Origin: Aquirhabdus parva
Lineage (GTDB): Bacteria > Pseudomonadota > Gammaproteobacteria > Pseudomonadales > Moraxellaceae
Reading direction: 5' to 3'
DNA length: 64,000 nucleotides
Assembly (NCBI RefSeq): GCF_003351745.1
Contig: NZ_CP031222.1
Span: forward strand, 2,896,207-2,960,206
Part shown: piece after piece, positions 54,812 through 64,000 of the stretch
Layout of the letters: every line of letters begins with the position of its first letter
How positions within the stretch are numbered: the stretch's first letter is position 1
Made by a program: the position numbers and the translations under genes
The notes under the pieces: generated by a model
Told to the model about the DNA's origin: nothing
The model's database searches: none
What the model saw: only the letters and a program-made list of their open reading frames with translations

Positions 54812-56545
54812 CTACCCTGCAATCTTTCTGGCAATCTGATTCATTAATCCACTGATCCGATTACTTTTTTTATGAATTGCTTGCAATAGCAGCGCTTGCT
54901 TTGACCAGACCTGTACACCCTCTTTCGCCCGCGTAATCGCGGTATAAATGAGCTCCCGAGTGAGCATCTCCTCCGCACTGTCATCCAAAACCATCGCCAC
55001 CTGACGGAACTCTGAGCCCTGTGACTTGTGGATGGTCAATGCAAAAGCGGTTTCGATCTGCTCCGGTGGTAAACGTGTGGCGGCGATCGGAGCAGGACGA
55101 TCAGGAAAATATACCCACTCCCGCCCCGTCTGATCGACCAGACAAACACCGATATCGCCATTGGAGATGCGTAGACCGTAGTCATTGCGGGTCATCATGG
55201 CAGGACGACCGCTATACCAGCCCTCACGCTTAATCAGACTGTGGCCCAGCGCCTGCTGCAAGGCTTCACCGATAGAACGATTAATTGCATGGGCACCGAG
55301 ATCGCCTGCACGTTGGGCACAGAGCACTCGAAACTGATCAAAGGCTAAAAACAGGGCTTTTACTTGGTCTTCCGTCAAGGGATGGCTCGCCCCTTTCAGC
55401 TTAAGCAGTACCTCAAAATAAGGCTGAAATCCCTGCCAGAGTTGATGAAACACGGCGCTATTTGGGGTTTTGGCCAGATTAATATATTGCACCTGCGCAC
55501 TGGTGGTCAGTGCCTTAAGAACCGCATCTTCCTGCTGATTCAACACCCCTGCGGCCAATAAACCAATCCCTTCATCAGCTTTAAAGCGGCTACTCTCTTG
55601 CAGCGCCACACGATAGGGGGCAAGAGCCGGCACTGCATCCAGATCAGCCAGTACCGCGCCTGCATCCACGGCGGCCAATTGATTGGCATCGCCCAAAATA
55701 ATCACGCGAGTACCGACTGCAATGGCATCAAAGAGCAGGCTTGCCAGTGCCAGATCCAGCATCGAACCTTCGTCAATGACGATCAGATCAAATGGCAACG
55801 GCTCGCTGCGGTGATAACGCGGCGTACTACGCCCACCTAAACCGAGCAAGCGATGGATAGTTTGCGCAGTTTGGATCTGGGCACCACTCACCCCCGCCTG
55901 CTTAAACTCATTCGACAGGACGCTCTGCATCCGCTGCGCGGCTTTACCAGTCGGCGCGGCCAATGCAACGCGGAGTTGAGGCGCCGCTTGTTGTAAGGCT
56001 TTGACAATACGCGCCAGCGTATAGGTTTTGCCTGTGCCGGGTCCGCCAGTGATCAGGGTGAAGGGGTGACGCGCGGCCAGCTCAATCGCTTGGCGCTGTA
56101 AGTCTTTTAGGGATGTTTCTTGACTTAGATCCACAGCAACTGCGGCTGGTGCAGTCGCTGGATTGAGTAAAGCTGCCAAGCGCTCAGCAAGCTTCCACTC
56201 CTGATGCCAGTGGCGATAAAAATAGACATAGCGCGACTCTGCGTCCGCCTGTTCAACAACCAGCGGTGCAGGCTGAGTTAAGGCATGTTCGCCGCTTGCC
56301 ACGAGGGGATGTCTGAGCCACTCCGCCTCTTCAGGGTTTAAATGATTGGTCGTTTGTTTAAGGCAAGTATCACCCAGCTCAAGTGCAGTTCCAAGCTGCA
56401 CGATATACCCCGCAAGGGTTTCTCGGGTATGCGCTTGAGTCTCAGGAAATTTGCCTAACAGATTCTGCGCCAAGACCTGTGACCATGCGGGGACTTCATC
56501 TTGGGTGTCCTGTTGAGGCGTCTTTAAAAGAATCCTATCACTCAT
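54812..56545 (-). CDS. recD: Exodeoxyribonuclease V alpha subunit
   Basis: RecD is the 5'-3' helicase of the RecBCD enzyme, which processes double-strand breaks. The protein of 577 residues has Walker A ITGGPGTGKTYTLARIV, a helicase motif LIVIDEGSMLDL, and the C-terminal TIHKSQGSEFRQV and ELIYTAITRAKEGV. I start it at the ATG at 56545, which overlaps the recB stop as ATGA; an upstream start would extend into recB by 72 bases. It is last in the operon and is followed by copy B. Confidence 0.95.
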   Translation of the reverse strand: MSDRILLKTPQQDTQDEVPAWSQVLAQNLLGKFPETQAHTRETLAGYIVQLGTALELGDTCLKQTTNHLNPEEAEWLRHPLVASGEHALTQPAPLVVEQADAESRYVYFYRHWHQEWKLAERLAALLNPATAPAAVAVDLSQETSLKDLQRQAIELAARHPFTLITGGPGTGKTYTLARIVKALQQAAPQLRVALAAPTGKAAQRMQSVLSNEFKQAGVSGAQIQTAQTIHRLLGLGGRSTPRYHRSEPLPFDLIVIDEGSMLDLALASLLFDAIAVGTRVIILGDANQLAAVDAGAVLADLDAVPALAPYRVALQESSRFKADEGIGLLAAGVLNQQEDAVLKALTTSAQVQYINLAKTPNSAVFHQLWQGFQPYFEVLLKLKGASHPLTEDQVKALFLAFDQFRVLCAQRAGDLGAHAINRSIGEALQQALGHSLIKREGWYSGRPAMMTRNDYGLRISNGDIGVCLVDQTGREWVYFPDRPAPIAATRLPPEQIETAFALTIHKSQGSEFRQVAMVLDDSAEEMLTRELIYTAITRAKEGVQVWSKQALLLQAIHKKSNRISGLMNQIARKIAG

Positions 56546-59500
56546 ACGCCACTCCGAATCTGCGCTTGACCTAAGATCGCATCTAAGTCTAGTACCAACT
56601 GTGGATCTGGACGCCAATAGACGATCCCTGTTTGATCTGATTTGGCCTGCATGCCGCGTAAATACATATAGCAGGCCCCGCCTAAATGTTTGGTTATGTC
56701 ATACCCGGGCAAACGCACTTTAAGATAACGATGCAACGCAACCAGATACAAGGCGGCTTGTAGCCAATAGCCGGAATGAGTCATGCTATCTTTCATGGCC
56801 TGATCGGTGTAGTACTGTAGTCCATCACCTAGATAATTACTCTTATAGTCAGCAACATAGAACTGCCCTTGATGCTCGTAGACCAGATCGATAAAACCTT
56901 TGAGGTAGCGAATGGCTTGAGTCTTGTGAATCTGCGGGACTTGGATGCCGCTCTCATGCAGACGTTTGACGAGGGCATCGCCATCAATGCGTTCATCTTT
57001 GAGCGAGAGATGGAACTCCAGCTCACGCACGCGGGCATTGAATTTTAAGTTCGACAGCTTCGCCCCATCGGGCAATGGCGCATCCACGATATCGCGGAAC
57101 CACGGCACCATCGACTCAGGGTCTACATCGGGGATGGCATGACTCTGCATTTGCTTGGTGAAGGTATCGGTCCATTTGCTGCGCGCATTGTCATCATAGC
57201 GCGGGTCGAGATACTCCAGAATCTTATGCAGGCAGTTGCCGCCATTGGCACCGCGCTGGAAACGAAAGCGCACATCGTCAGATGGGATGTCCTCTTCAAA
57301 ATCGAGAGAGGGCAGCAATAGCGAACCTTGTTTCATTTGCAATTCAAGCGCTTGTTTGGCTTGCTCTTGCTTGAGTTGCTTTGCGGTGAGCGGCACAGAA
57401 GCGGCAGGTGTAGACAAACGACTTTCCACAAAGTATTCGCCCTCTAACTCATCATCGGCATACTCAGGCGCCACCAGATCATTCGACAGCATCACTTCTA
57501 ACTTGACCGGCTCGACATCGCGTACCAGCGCGCTAAAGCTGGTCATACCCCATGCTTTAAAGTGGCGATGGGCAATATGTCGTGTCGCCAGTTCGCTATG
57601 CTGAATCTTGGGCGGTTGATAGCGCCAATCAGCAGATTCCGGAAGTGGAGCTTCAATTTGCACCAGCCTGCTATGCTGGGCTACAAAATCAGCCACGCCT
57701 TGCGGGAACCAATGCGAAAAGGACGGCAGTGATGTTTGACCTTTGGAATTGGTCTTTTGTGCCTTTAAGAACAGATACTGGCGATACTTGGCACGGGTCA
57801 GTGCAACATAGAGCAAACGGCGCTCCTCGCCTACTTCGCGCTCTGCATGCTGATCAAGGATATCTTCATTTTGACTATCAAAGCCTAAAGTGCGCTGTTC
57901 ATCTTCAAGATAAAATACCACCTCGGGCTGTTTAGTCCGTGTTGCCAAGGCCTTGTCTTTGATGCCCACGGCAAACACGATGGGGAACTCCAGCCCCTTT
58001 GAGCCATGAATAGTCATCATCTGGACACCGCTCTGACTCGGCAGTGCACGCTCGACTTCATCGCCGCGCTCGCTGGGTTTGGCGACTTGACGCAGCAGCC
58101 ATGCCAGCAAATGATGCGCCCCCACGCGTCGCTCACTCTGCCGATGTAGCAGTTCAATCAAATGACGTAAATTCACTAAATGCCGCTCGCCGCTCACGCC
58201 CGAGACACCGCCTTGATCCCGCGCTAAACGCTGCCAAATCTGGTAGCGCCCGGCGATACGCTGCCATGCAGCCAGAAATCCCGACTTGGCCCAGACCTGT
58301 GCATCAATGGCAAAGGCGGCTTGCTGCTCAGCAAAATCCATCGCCTGTTGTTCAAGCGCGTCCAACTCTGTCAGTGTCTTGCCAATCATGAGCCCCGACA
58401 GTGCACGGCGGAAATAATCTTCGCGATAGGGTGACAGCATCAATTGCATGATTGCGGCGAGATCGTAGGTTAACGGGCTTAAAAACACGCTGGTTTTGGA
58501 CTGACGCCAAACGGGAACATTCGCGGCTTGTAGGTATTGTTCAACAGTATTGAGATCACGATGGCTGGATGCCAGTACAGCGATGTCTTGCGGTAACACG
58601 GGTTTACCCTTGATCTGAAGCTGCCCCTGATCACTGGCTTGCAGCAACTGCATAATCCGCCATGCGGTCTGGGAGAGTTCATCACTGTCCTCAGTCAACT
58701 GCACCAGACGCAACGGCGTAGGATTTTCAATACCCTGATCAACCAGTGGCGCATGATCACGCGGAGCTGGGGTCACTTCAGGGTAATCGACACCATCACC
58801 TAAAGTGTCGTTGTGACTCAGGAAGGCATTGACCGCATCCACCAGAGGGGCAACTGAACGCTGATTCTGATCCAGCGCATGGACATGACCTGCATCACTG
58901 ACCTGTTTCTTGGCAGAAAGGTAAGTATGGATATCACCCCCGCGAAAGCCATAAATCGCTTGCTTGGGATCCCCAACCAGTATCAGACACGGCGCATCAG
59001 GATCATCAATCTTAAAACGATTCTGCTGAATCTCGCTCTGGATGAACTGACGGTAAACCCGCTCAACCACGCGATCCTGATCGCTATTGGTATCCTGAAA
59101 TTCATCGACCAGCGCGACCGGATAGCGATGACGAATTTGCTGTGCGAGTGCCTGCCCCGACTCCCCCTCCAGCGCTTGTGCCAGCATATGCATTTGCTCG
59201 GCAAAGGTCGTTTCACGATGCTCTGCAAGCAATTGCGGAAACTGCTCACGAACATGCAGCACAATGTGGTGATGCAAGTGCGCTTTGGCCTGTTTTAAGC
59301 TGTTTAGCAATCGACGGCGCAATAATGCAAAGTCTGTGACCAGTTGCGTTTGTGGGCTATTCAGTAAGTCCTGAATCCACGGTAGCTCATTGCCTGACTT
59401 ATTGAAGTTGGTATTGAATTTTTGCTGTTCAAACAGGCTCAGTAACTTCATCTCGGGACGGCTGTCTGCCATGGTGAGGACATCTTCCAGACTGGCCTGA

Positions 59501-60312
59501 CTTATCCAGTCAATCAGCGCTGGGAAAGACTCATGAAAATTGGCAAAAATGCGCCCACCCCAAAAATAAGGTTTGGCCCTAGCCCATGTTTCTAGCCACC
59601 CCGTCCAATCCTCGGCCTGAAGCTGGCTTTGAAAATGTTCAAGTGCAGGATAATCAAACTGAAAATCCGCTACAGGGGCAATCTGAGCACTCAGAAAGTT
59701 CATGACCGTCTGCACAACCCGCTCATGATCCGCAACGTCAGTGATCGCACCGCTCAGCACGAGCATCTCGATCAGACGCGGGTCTTGTTGGCTGCGCCAT
59801 TCGCGTAGGGCATCATGGATCAACTGCTGGATCAACTGTTGATCTTGTTCACTGATCTCGCGTGGCTCGCCCTGCCCGACGTCAAAAGAAAACTCGCGCA
59901 GAATCTTCTGGCAGAAGCTATCTAGCGTGTTGATAAACAACTCATCAAAGGTTTCTAACGACAATCGTAATTGGTTCGACGCGGCTTGTTTTTCGGTGAC
60001 CGTGAGCTTATCCAGCAAATACAACCCCAGCACATCCTTGTTGTCACTCGCACGCTGAACAGCCCGCTCAGGATGAGTGATCGATTCATTGAGTAGCGCC
60101 CAGACCTCCTGAATTCGTTGACGAATCCGATCTTGTAGTTCAGCAGCAGCGGCACGGGTAAAGGTCGTGGCGACGATCTGGCGGGTTTGCAGCTTGCGCT
60201 CAACCAGCAGGCGCACGATCAGTGCGGACAGTGCCCAAGTCTTGCCAGTACCTGCCGAGGCCTCGATCAGGTGCATACCATATAAATTCAGACTTAAAGC
60301 TGGTGTCGTCAT
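56542..60312 (-). CDS. recB: Exodeoxyribonuclease V beta subunit
   Basis: RecB is the 3'-5' helicase and nuclease subunit of RecBCD. The 1256-residue protein begins with the Walker A IEASAGTGKTWALSALI, contains UvrD-type helicase motifs YPVALVDEFQDTNSDQ, GDPKQAIYGFRGGD, MTIHGSKGLEFPIVF and RRLLYVALTRAKYR, and ends in a nuclease domain with FIDLVYEHQGQFYVADYKSN, in which the Asp and Lys are catalytic. Its start overlaps the recC stop by four bases. The length is close to E. coli RecB. Confidence 0.97.
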   Translation of the reverse strand: MTTPALSLNLYGMHLIEASAGTGKTWALSALIVRLLVERKLQTRQIVATTFTRAAAAELQDRIRQRIQEVWALLNESITHPERAVQRASDNKDVLGLYLLDKLTVTEKQAASNQLRLSLETFDELFINTLDSFCQKILREFSFDVGQGEPREISEQDQQLIQQLIHDALREWRSQQDPRLIEMLVLSGAITDVADHERVVQTVMNFLSAQIAPVADFQFDYPALEHFQSQLQAEDWTGWLETWARAKPYFWGGRIFANFHESFPALIDWISQASLEDVLTMADSRPEMKLLSLFEQQKFNTNFNKSGNELPWIQDLLNSPQTQLVTDFALLRRRLLNSLKQAKAHLHHHIVLHVREQFPQLLAEHRETTFAEQMHMLAQALEGESGQALAQQIRHRYPVALVDEFQDTNSDQDRVVERVYRQFIQSEIQQNRFKIDDPDAPCLILVGDPKQAIYGFRGGDIHTYLSAKKQVSDAGHVHALDQNQRSVAPLVDAVNAFLSHNDTLGDGVDYPEVTPAPRDHAPLVDQGIENPTPLRLVQLTEDSDELSQTAWRIMQLLQASDQGQLQIKGKPVLPQDIAVLASSHRDLNTVEQYLQAANVPVWRQSKTSVFLSPLTYDLAAIMQLMLSPYREDYFRRALSGLMIGKTLTELDALEQQAMDFAEQQAAFAIDAQVWAKSGFLAAWQRIAGRYQIWQRLARDQGGVSGVSGERHLVNLRHLIELLHRQSERRVGAHHLLAWLLRQVAKPSERGDEVERALPSQSGVQMMTIHGSKGLEFPIVFAVGIKDKALATRTKQPEVVFYLEDEQRTLGFDSQNEDILDQHAEREVGEERRLLYVALTRAKYRQYLFLKAQKTNSKGQTSLPSFSHWFPQGVADFVAQHSRLVQIEAPLPESADWRYQPPKIQHSELATRHIAHRHFKAWGMTSFSALVRDVEPVKLEVMLSNDLVAPEYADDELEGEYFVESRLSTPAASVPLTAKQLKQEQAKQALELQMKQGSLLLPSLDFEEDIPSDDVRFRFQRGANGGNCLHKILEYLDPRYDDNARSKWTDTFTKQMQSHAIPDVDPESMVPWFRDIVDAPLPDGAKLSNLKFNARVRELEFHLSLKDERIDGDALVKRLHESGIQVPQIHKTQAIRYLKGFIDLVYEHQGQFYVADYKSNYLGDGLQYYTDQAMKDSMTHSGYWLQAALYLVALHRYLKVRLPGYDITKHLGGACYMYLRGMQAKSDQTGIVYWRPDPQLVLDLDAILGQAQIRSGV

Positions 60313-63300
60313 TTGCTGGCGCCCCCGATCTCTTCATCCGCAATACTGATCTGCTCTACGAGCGGCGCATATAGCACTTCCGCATAGCGCTCAAAATCAC
60401 GCATAAAGGCTTGTGCGGGGTCTTGTCCTTGGAGGATTAACTGCCAGTCGGGATGTAGAGCACAGTCTTCATTTTGCTGCGGTGGAACAAAGGCATTGAA
60501 ATCATCGGCAGTCAGCCACTTTTGCAGCAGCTCGTCGAGTGCGGTGATCTTCACCTCACCAGTCTTTTTATCGATCTTGAACGCATCCACGACCAGCGCT
60601 GGCGGCAGTACAAAAGGCCGCTTTGCAGCGAGTTGCCAGACATACAGCCAATCTTGTAAATGCTTCAACGCATCCTCCATCGCCATTGGCTGGGCAATCA
60701 ACGTCTGCGCGCTATACACTCCGATGCGCTGTCCAATCCCTTGCTCGACCTCTTGCGCGGTGGTCTTGCGCCATACTTGCCACAGCAAATGCTCAATCCA
60801 GAAGCGCAGTAAATGCTTACCGCGCCCACTACTGGCTGACTGGCTGAGCCACATGGACGCCTGCTGATCGGTCGGTACACGAATCGAAAGTTGCACCTCT
60901 GCCCGCTCTGAATGCCGCAAAATATCTGTTTCAGGGAGTGCGACTTTAAGCAAACGCTCGGTCAATGGGTTCACAAAGCCGCCGTAGAGCTGCAAACGCT
61001 GTTCAATGCTGACTTGCTCTCGCTCACCTTTTTGCCAATACGCCTTGCCTGCCGCACCGATCGGCAGTGCCGCAGACCACTGCGTGGCTTGCAAAGGCTG
61101 TGCACTCTGCTTGGCAAGTTGAAACTGATGGCGCAGTTGATACTCATCGAGTTTATTGAGGGTCAGTGGCTCATAGCCGGATAAGCCCTCCTCCAGATAA
61201 ATCCGTCCGATCCGCGCCGCTGCCATGAAATAACGCGCTGGCTGGGTCAAGTCTTTAATCAATTGATTGGCATTGATCATGCCGATTTCAGCGTCTGCAT
61301 CCTGTACTTTGTTCGTGGACAGATCCGCCCAGACCAACGGATCAGATTGCAACGTCTGTTGATTTAATTGCTGCGCGACTTCAAACCAGACACCGCGTGC
61401 ACCCAAAGGCTGACGCGGGTCAAAGTTGGCTTGTTCAAACGGCAGCAGGGTATGTCGTTGATGAATGAACTGATCTAGTGGAGATACCCGTTGTTCAGGG
61501 TCGCTGGAACTCGGCATCGGACTTAAATGATCACGTAGAAAATCCATCAGCTCTTGCACGGGTGCCGCAGGCAGGCGCGGTTGATCATCCTGCACGTCTT
61601 GTCCATTGTAAAACAGCCAGCAGGCATCCGATGCGAGCAACAAAGCATCCAGAAATGCACCAAGATCATCTTCGGTACGTGAACGATCACCCAGAACTGA
61701 TGGGAATGCGCCGATCAAATCAAAGGTATTCTTTTGTTCACGTTTGGGGAATTTCCCAGTATCCAGATTGAGCACCGCGATGACGCGATACGGTAGCGGA
61801 CGCATGGTGCCGAGACGGGCAAAGGTCACGCGACCTGTCGGCGTGGAGCTCTGCATACTGGCGGTCAGGGCGGCTTGCAGCTCTTCAAGAACAAAGCGCA
61901 ATGGCAGTCCAACAAACCCATCCTCTGAGCCTGCGTGGATGAGTGCGGCCTGAGTGTTTTTATCCATATCATCTAGCGCTTGCATGAGGCTTGCCCAACC
62001 GCGGGTATCGCGCTCCGCACTAAAGGCCTGCTGGAGATCCGCGCGCAGAATCGACAACCACTCTGCAATACTACGCTGCGTCGTCAGTTCGCCGCGATGT
62101 TGGTTTAAGTCCTGATACAACTGCTCCATCACCGCGATCAACTCAAAGTCATCACGCATGAGCGTCGTCATGGGCAAGGTGTCGGCATAAAGCATAGCCA
62201 CAGGCATCGCCATGCCCAGAATCAAACGATCCAGCGCAAAGCGCAAGGTGAAACGCACATCCACATCGGCTGCACTTAAAGTCTGCGCCAGGTGCGCGCC
62301 ATCGAAACCACGCCGAAAACCCGCCTCAACCAATAGCTCACCGATCCGCGTCACTTGCGGCACGCTTAAGTTATAACTCTGCTGAACCGGCGTGAGTGCT
62401 AACCAATCCAGCAAGGTCTCACAAGATAGACGCCCTGCCAGCAACATAAAACGACCCGCAAAGGCTTGCCACAAGGCTTCAACCTCAGGAGCCGCAAGCC
62501 CTGTGATCTCAATCGGCACACTGATCTCGGCATCGCTCTCAAACGTACGCGTGCTAGGGCTGCTGAACACCGCGCGAATCAACGGGGCGACATCATTAAG
62601 ATCCGGAACCAAGACCAGAATATCGGAAGGCAAACGCGAAGCACTTTTAGCAACATCGGCCCCAAGCCACTGGATAATCTCCTCACGCAGCACCTCAAGC
62701 TGGCGCAATGCGGAATGGCAGGCATGGATCGCGAGTGACTGGTCCTGTGGATCAAAGTCCCAATCTTTGACATTGGACAGATCCAAGGCGTGCTGCTGAA
62801 TCTGCTGTAAAACAGTGGGTTGATTAAGGCTTGTCGATTCAACGAAGGCGTCTTTCCAGACCTCTTGCACCTGCTCGGTAAACTCACCACCCGACAAATT
62901 GACCAACAGTTTAAAGACTTCCCGCGCTTGCTTGCCCATCCGGGTCAGCAGTGGATGCGTCTCGCGACCTTGGGCATCCAGTGCACGCTCACTCTGGCGA
63001 CGTTTAAGCCAGCGGCTATCGACCAGATCCGCCCAGTATTCTTGCGAGGGGTTATAGTGCAGTAAGGTCACATCCACATACTGAGCTAGCTGGCGGATAA
63101 ACATCAGCTCGGCCGGCGGCAGTTGAATCACGGTAAAAATGGTCAAGCTTTTGGGTAATTTTTTCGCCTGCGTAGGATCTTTTTGCAGGGTGGTCCAGAA
63201 CTGCTGAACTTCGGCTTCTCGCCGTTCAAAGGTTTCGGCAAACAGGGTCTTCCATAGCCATGCTTGCCACGTCTGCATTTCGGCATAACGTTCAACCAGC

Positions 63301-63905
63301 CAGTCCGGTTTGTCCTCACCAGATAGACGCAGCAATCCACCGCGCCCCCAGATCCGTAACCACTCAGGTCGATAGGTCACATAACCAGCAAAAACTTGTG
63401 CGATCTGTGCTGACAGCACCCAGATTTTGCTTTTCACCTCGGCGTCATTACGCGCCTGCTGATCGGTGCTACTCCGATGTACTTGGTGAGTCATCAGTTT
63501 TTGGAGTAAAAAACTGAGTGCCGTCCGTGCGGCGGGATCAATGCTTTGGCTACCACCACTTGTAAAGGTACTTAGGTAAACCTGCCAGATATAGGCAAAG
63601 ATTTTCCAGCGCATGATGCTGCCGGACAGTGGCGCTTGCTGCTGGATTTTTTGCGATAGGTCATTGGGATCGCGTTCCGCTAGACGTCCATAGAGTTCCC
63701 ACTGAAACGCACCGATAAAATCGGTCGAGACTTGGGCAGCGATGCCATGCTGATTGGCCAAGTAAAGCTTTAACCACACCCCGACCCCATGCGACGGAAT
63801 CAGGATTTGCCTCGACTCGAACACCCCAAGTGGATGATCGGCAAAGAAGCTCAGCATCTCTTCAAAAAGACGCTCAATCCGCTGGCTTTGCACTATTCTT
63901 AGCAT
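60309..63905 (-). CDS. recC: Exodeoxyribonuclease V gamma subunit
   Basis: RecC is the scaffold that recognises Chi and splits the strands in RecBCD. The 1198-residue protein begins MLRIVQSQRIERLFEEMLSF and has RQILIPSHGVGVWLKLYLAN, LVPDLNDVAPLIRAVF and LRPLPYRVIAVLNLDTG like family stretches. It is a catalytically dead helicase-like fold, so lack of a Walker A motif is normal. It is first of the recC-recB-recD operon, whose genes overlap by four bases. The 95 bp before it must hold the promoter. Confidence 0.94.
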   Translation of the reverse strand: MLRIVQSQRIERLFEEMLSFFADHPLGVFESRQILIPSHGVGVWLKLYLANQHGIAAQVSTDFIGAFQWELYGRLAERDPNDLSQKIQQQAPLSGSIMRWKIFAYIWQVYLSTFTSGGSQSIDPAARTALSFLLQKLMTHQVHRSSTDQQARNDAEVKSKIWVLSAQIAQVFAGYVTYRPEWLRIWGRGGLLRLSGEDKPDWLVERYAEMQTWQAWLWKTLFAETFERREAEVQQFWTTLQKDPTQAKKLPKSLTIFTVIQLPPAELMFIRQLAQYVDVTLLHYNPSQEYWADLVDSRWLKRRQSERALDAQGRETHPLLTRMGKQAREVFKLLVNLSGGEFTEQVQEVWKDAFVESTSLNQPTVLQQIQQHALDLSNVKDWDFDPQDQSLAIHACHSALRQLEVLREEIIQWLGADVAKSASRLPSDILVLVPDLNDVAPLIRAVFSSPSTRTFESDAEISVPIEITGLAAPEVEALWQAFAGRFMLLAGRLSCETLLDWLALTPVQQSYNLSVPQVTRIGELLVEAGFRRGFDGAHLAQTLSAADVDVRFTLRFALDRLILGMAMPVAMLYADTLPMTTLMRDDFELIAVMEQLYQDLNQHRGELTTQRSIAEWLSILRADLQQAFSAERDTRGWASLMQALDDMDKNTQAALIHAGSEDGFVGLPLRFVLEELQAALTASMQSSTPTGRVTFARLGTMRPLPYRVIAVLNLDTGKFPKREQKNTFDLIGAFPSVLGDRSRTEDDLGAFLDALLLASDACWLFYNGQDVQDDQPRLPAAPVQELMDFLRDHLSPMPSSSDPEQRVSPLDQFIHQRHTLLPFEQANFDPRQPLGARGVWFEVAQQLNQQTLQSDPLVWADLSTNKVQDADAEIGMINANQLIKDLTQPARYFMAAARIGRIYLEEGLSGYEPLTLNKLDEYQLRHQFQLAKQSAQPLQATQWSAALPIGAAGKAYWQKGEREQVSIEQRLQLYGGFVNPLTERLLKVALPETDILRHSERAEVQLSIRVPTDQQASMWLSQSASSGRGKHLLRFWIEHLLWQVWRKTTAQEVEQGIGQRIGVYSAQTLIAQPMAMEDALKHLQDWLYVWQLAAKRPFVLPPALVVDAFKIDKKTGEVKITALDELLQKWLTADDFNAFVPPQQNEDCALHPDWQLILQGQDPAQAFMRDFERYAEVLYAPLVEQISIADEEIGGASK

Positions 63906-64000
63906 AGATAACGCTCAAATTCCTTTACAAAACATCGCTTTTTCTGCAGTTGACTCAATGGATCGCTGACAATTGCCACACAGAGATTCGACATCTAAAC
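63906..64000. other. Upstream region of recC at window edge
   Basis: Ninety-five bases with no gene. A promoter for recCBD is expected here on the minus strand, but no clear -10/-35 pair is visible. Confidence 0.3.

Overview
The window reads as chromosome of a gammaproteobacterium, most likely in or near the Moraxellaceae (Acinetobacter-like). This rests on gene content and order, not on a search: recC-recB-recD in one overlapping operon, ampD overlapping a DUF1631 gene beside nadC, rlmD-relA, gmk and rpoZ, a Tat-exported phosphocholine-type phospholipase C, and an sbp-cysT-cysW-cysA-cysB sulfate locus. Base composition is near 50% GC over most of the window, with clear AT-rich exceptions at about 18.4-19.9 kb and 33.2-37.0 kb. 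I saw no rRNA, tRNA, CRISPR array or recognisable insertion sequence.

Layout. 0-7 kb: ilvD, the fmt-rsmB pair, then a TetR regulator divergent from an unknown gene plus a short-chain dehydrogenase, with two matching palindromic operators between them. 7-15 kb: arginase, ampD and DUF1631, nadC, a secreted lectin of unusual domain make-up, and rph. 15-20 kb: a TMEM175-type channel, an epoxide-hydrolase-like protein, a nitroreductase, then an AT-rich patch with an orphan SUKH protein and a membrane protein whose 3' end appears decayed. 20-27 kb: dnaJ, dapB, a START-domain protein, a CatB-like acetyltransferase, ispH, gmk, an FrnE-type DsbA protein and a cell-wall amidase. 27-33 kb: small membrane and regulatory proteins, a thioredoxin next to a free-standing DsbD N-terminal-like domain, a CarF/TMEM189-type plasmanylethanolamine desaturase homologue divergent from an XRE regulator, and rpoZ.

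33.3-36.9 kb holds the most notable accessory locus. Three overlapping genes encode a putative nuclease effector, a small middle protein and a Rad50-like DUF3732 ATPase. This matches the predicted ABC three-component (ABC-3C) conflict-system layout. It sits directly after rpoZ, where spoT is usually found; the RelA/SpoT-family gene that follows further on is relA by its motifs.

37-48.4 kb: a MarC-family protein, relA and rlmD on the minus strand, then the sulfate-uptake locus on the plus strand, with an RBBP9-like serine hydrolase between sbp and cysT and a CysB-family regulator behind a long inverted repeat. 48.5-54 kb: a fatty-acid-hydroxylase-type enzyme, an AraC regulator, phospholipase C and a DUF805 protein. 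53.97-54.79 kb: two diverged copies of a ~237-bp element, each with a terminator-like hairpin, flank a perfect 12-copy tandem array of an octamer. The window ends in recD, recB and recC, read right to left.

Most terminators called here sit at convergent gene ends or operon ends and support the transcription units described.
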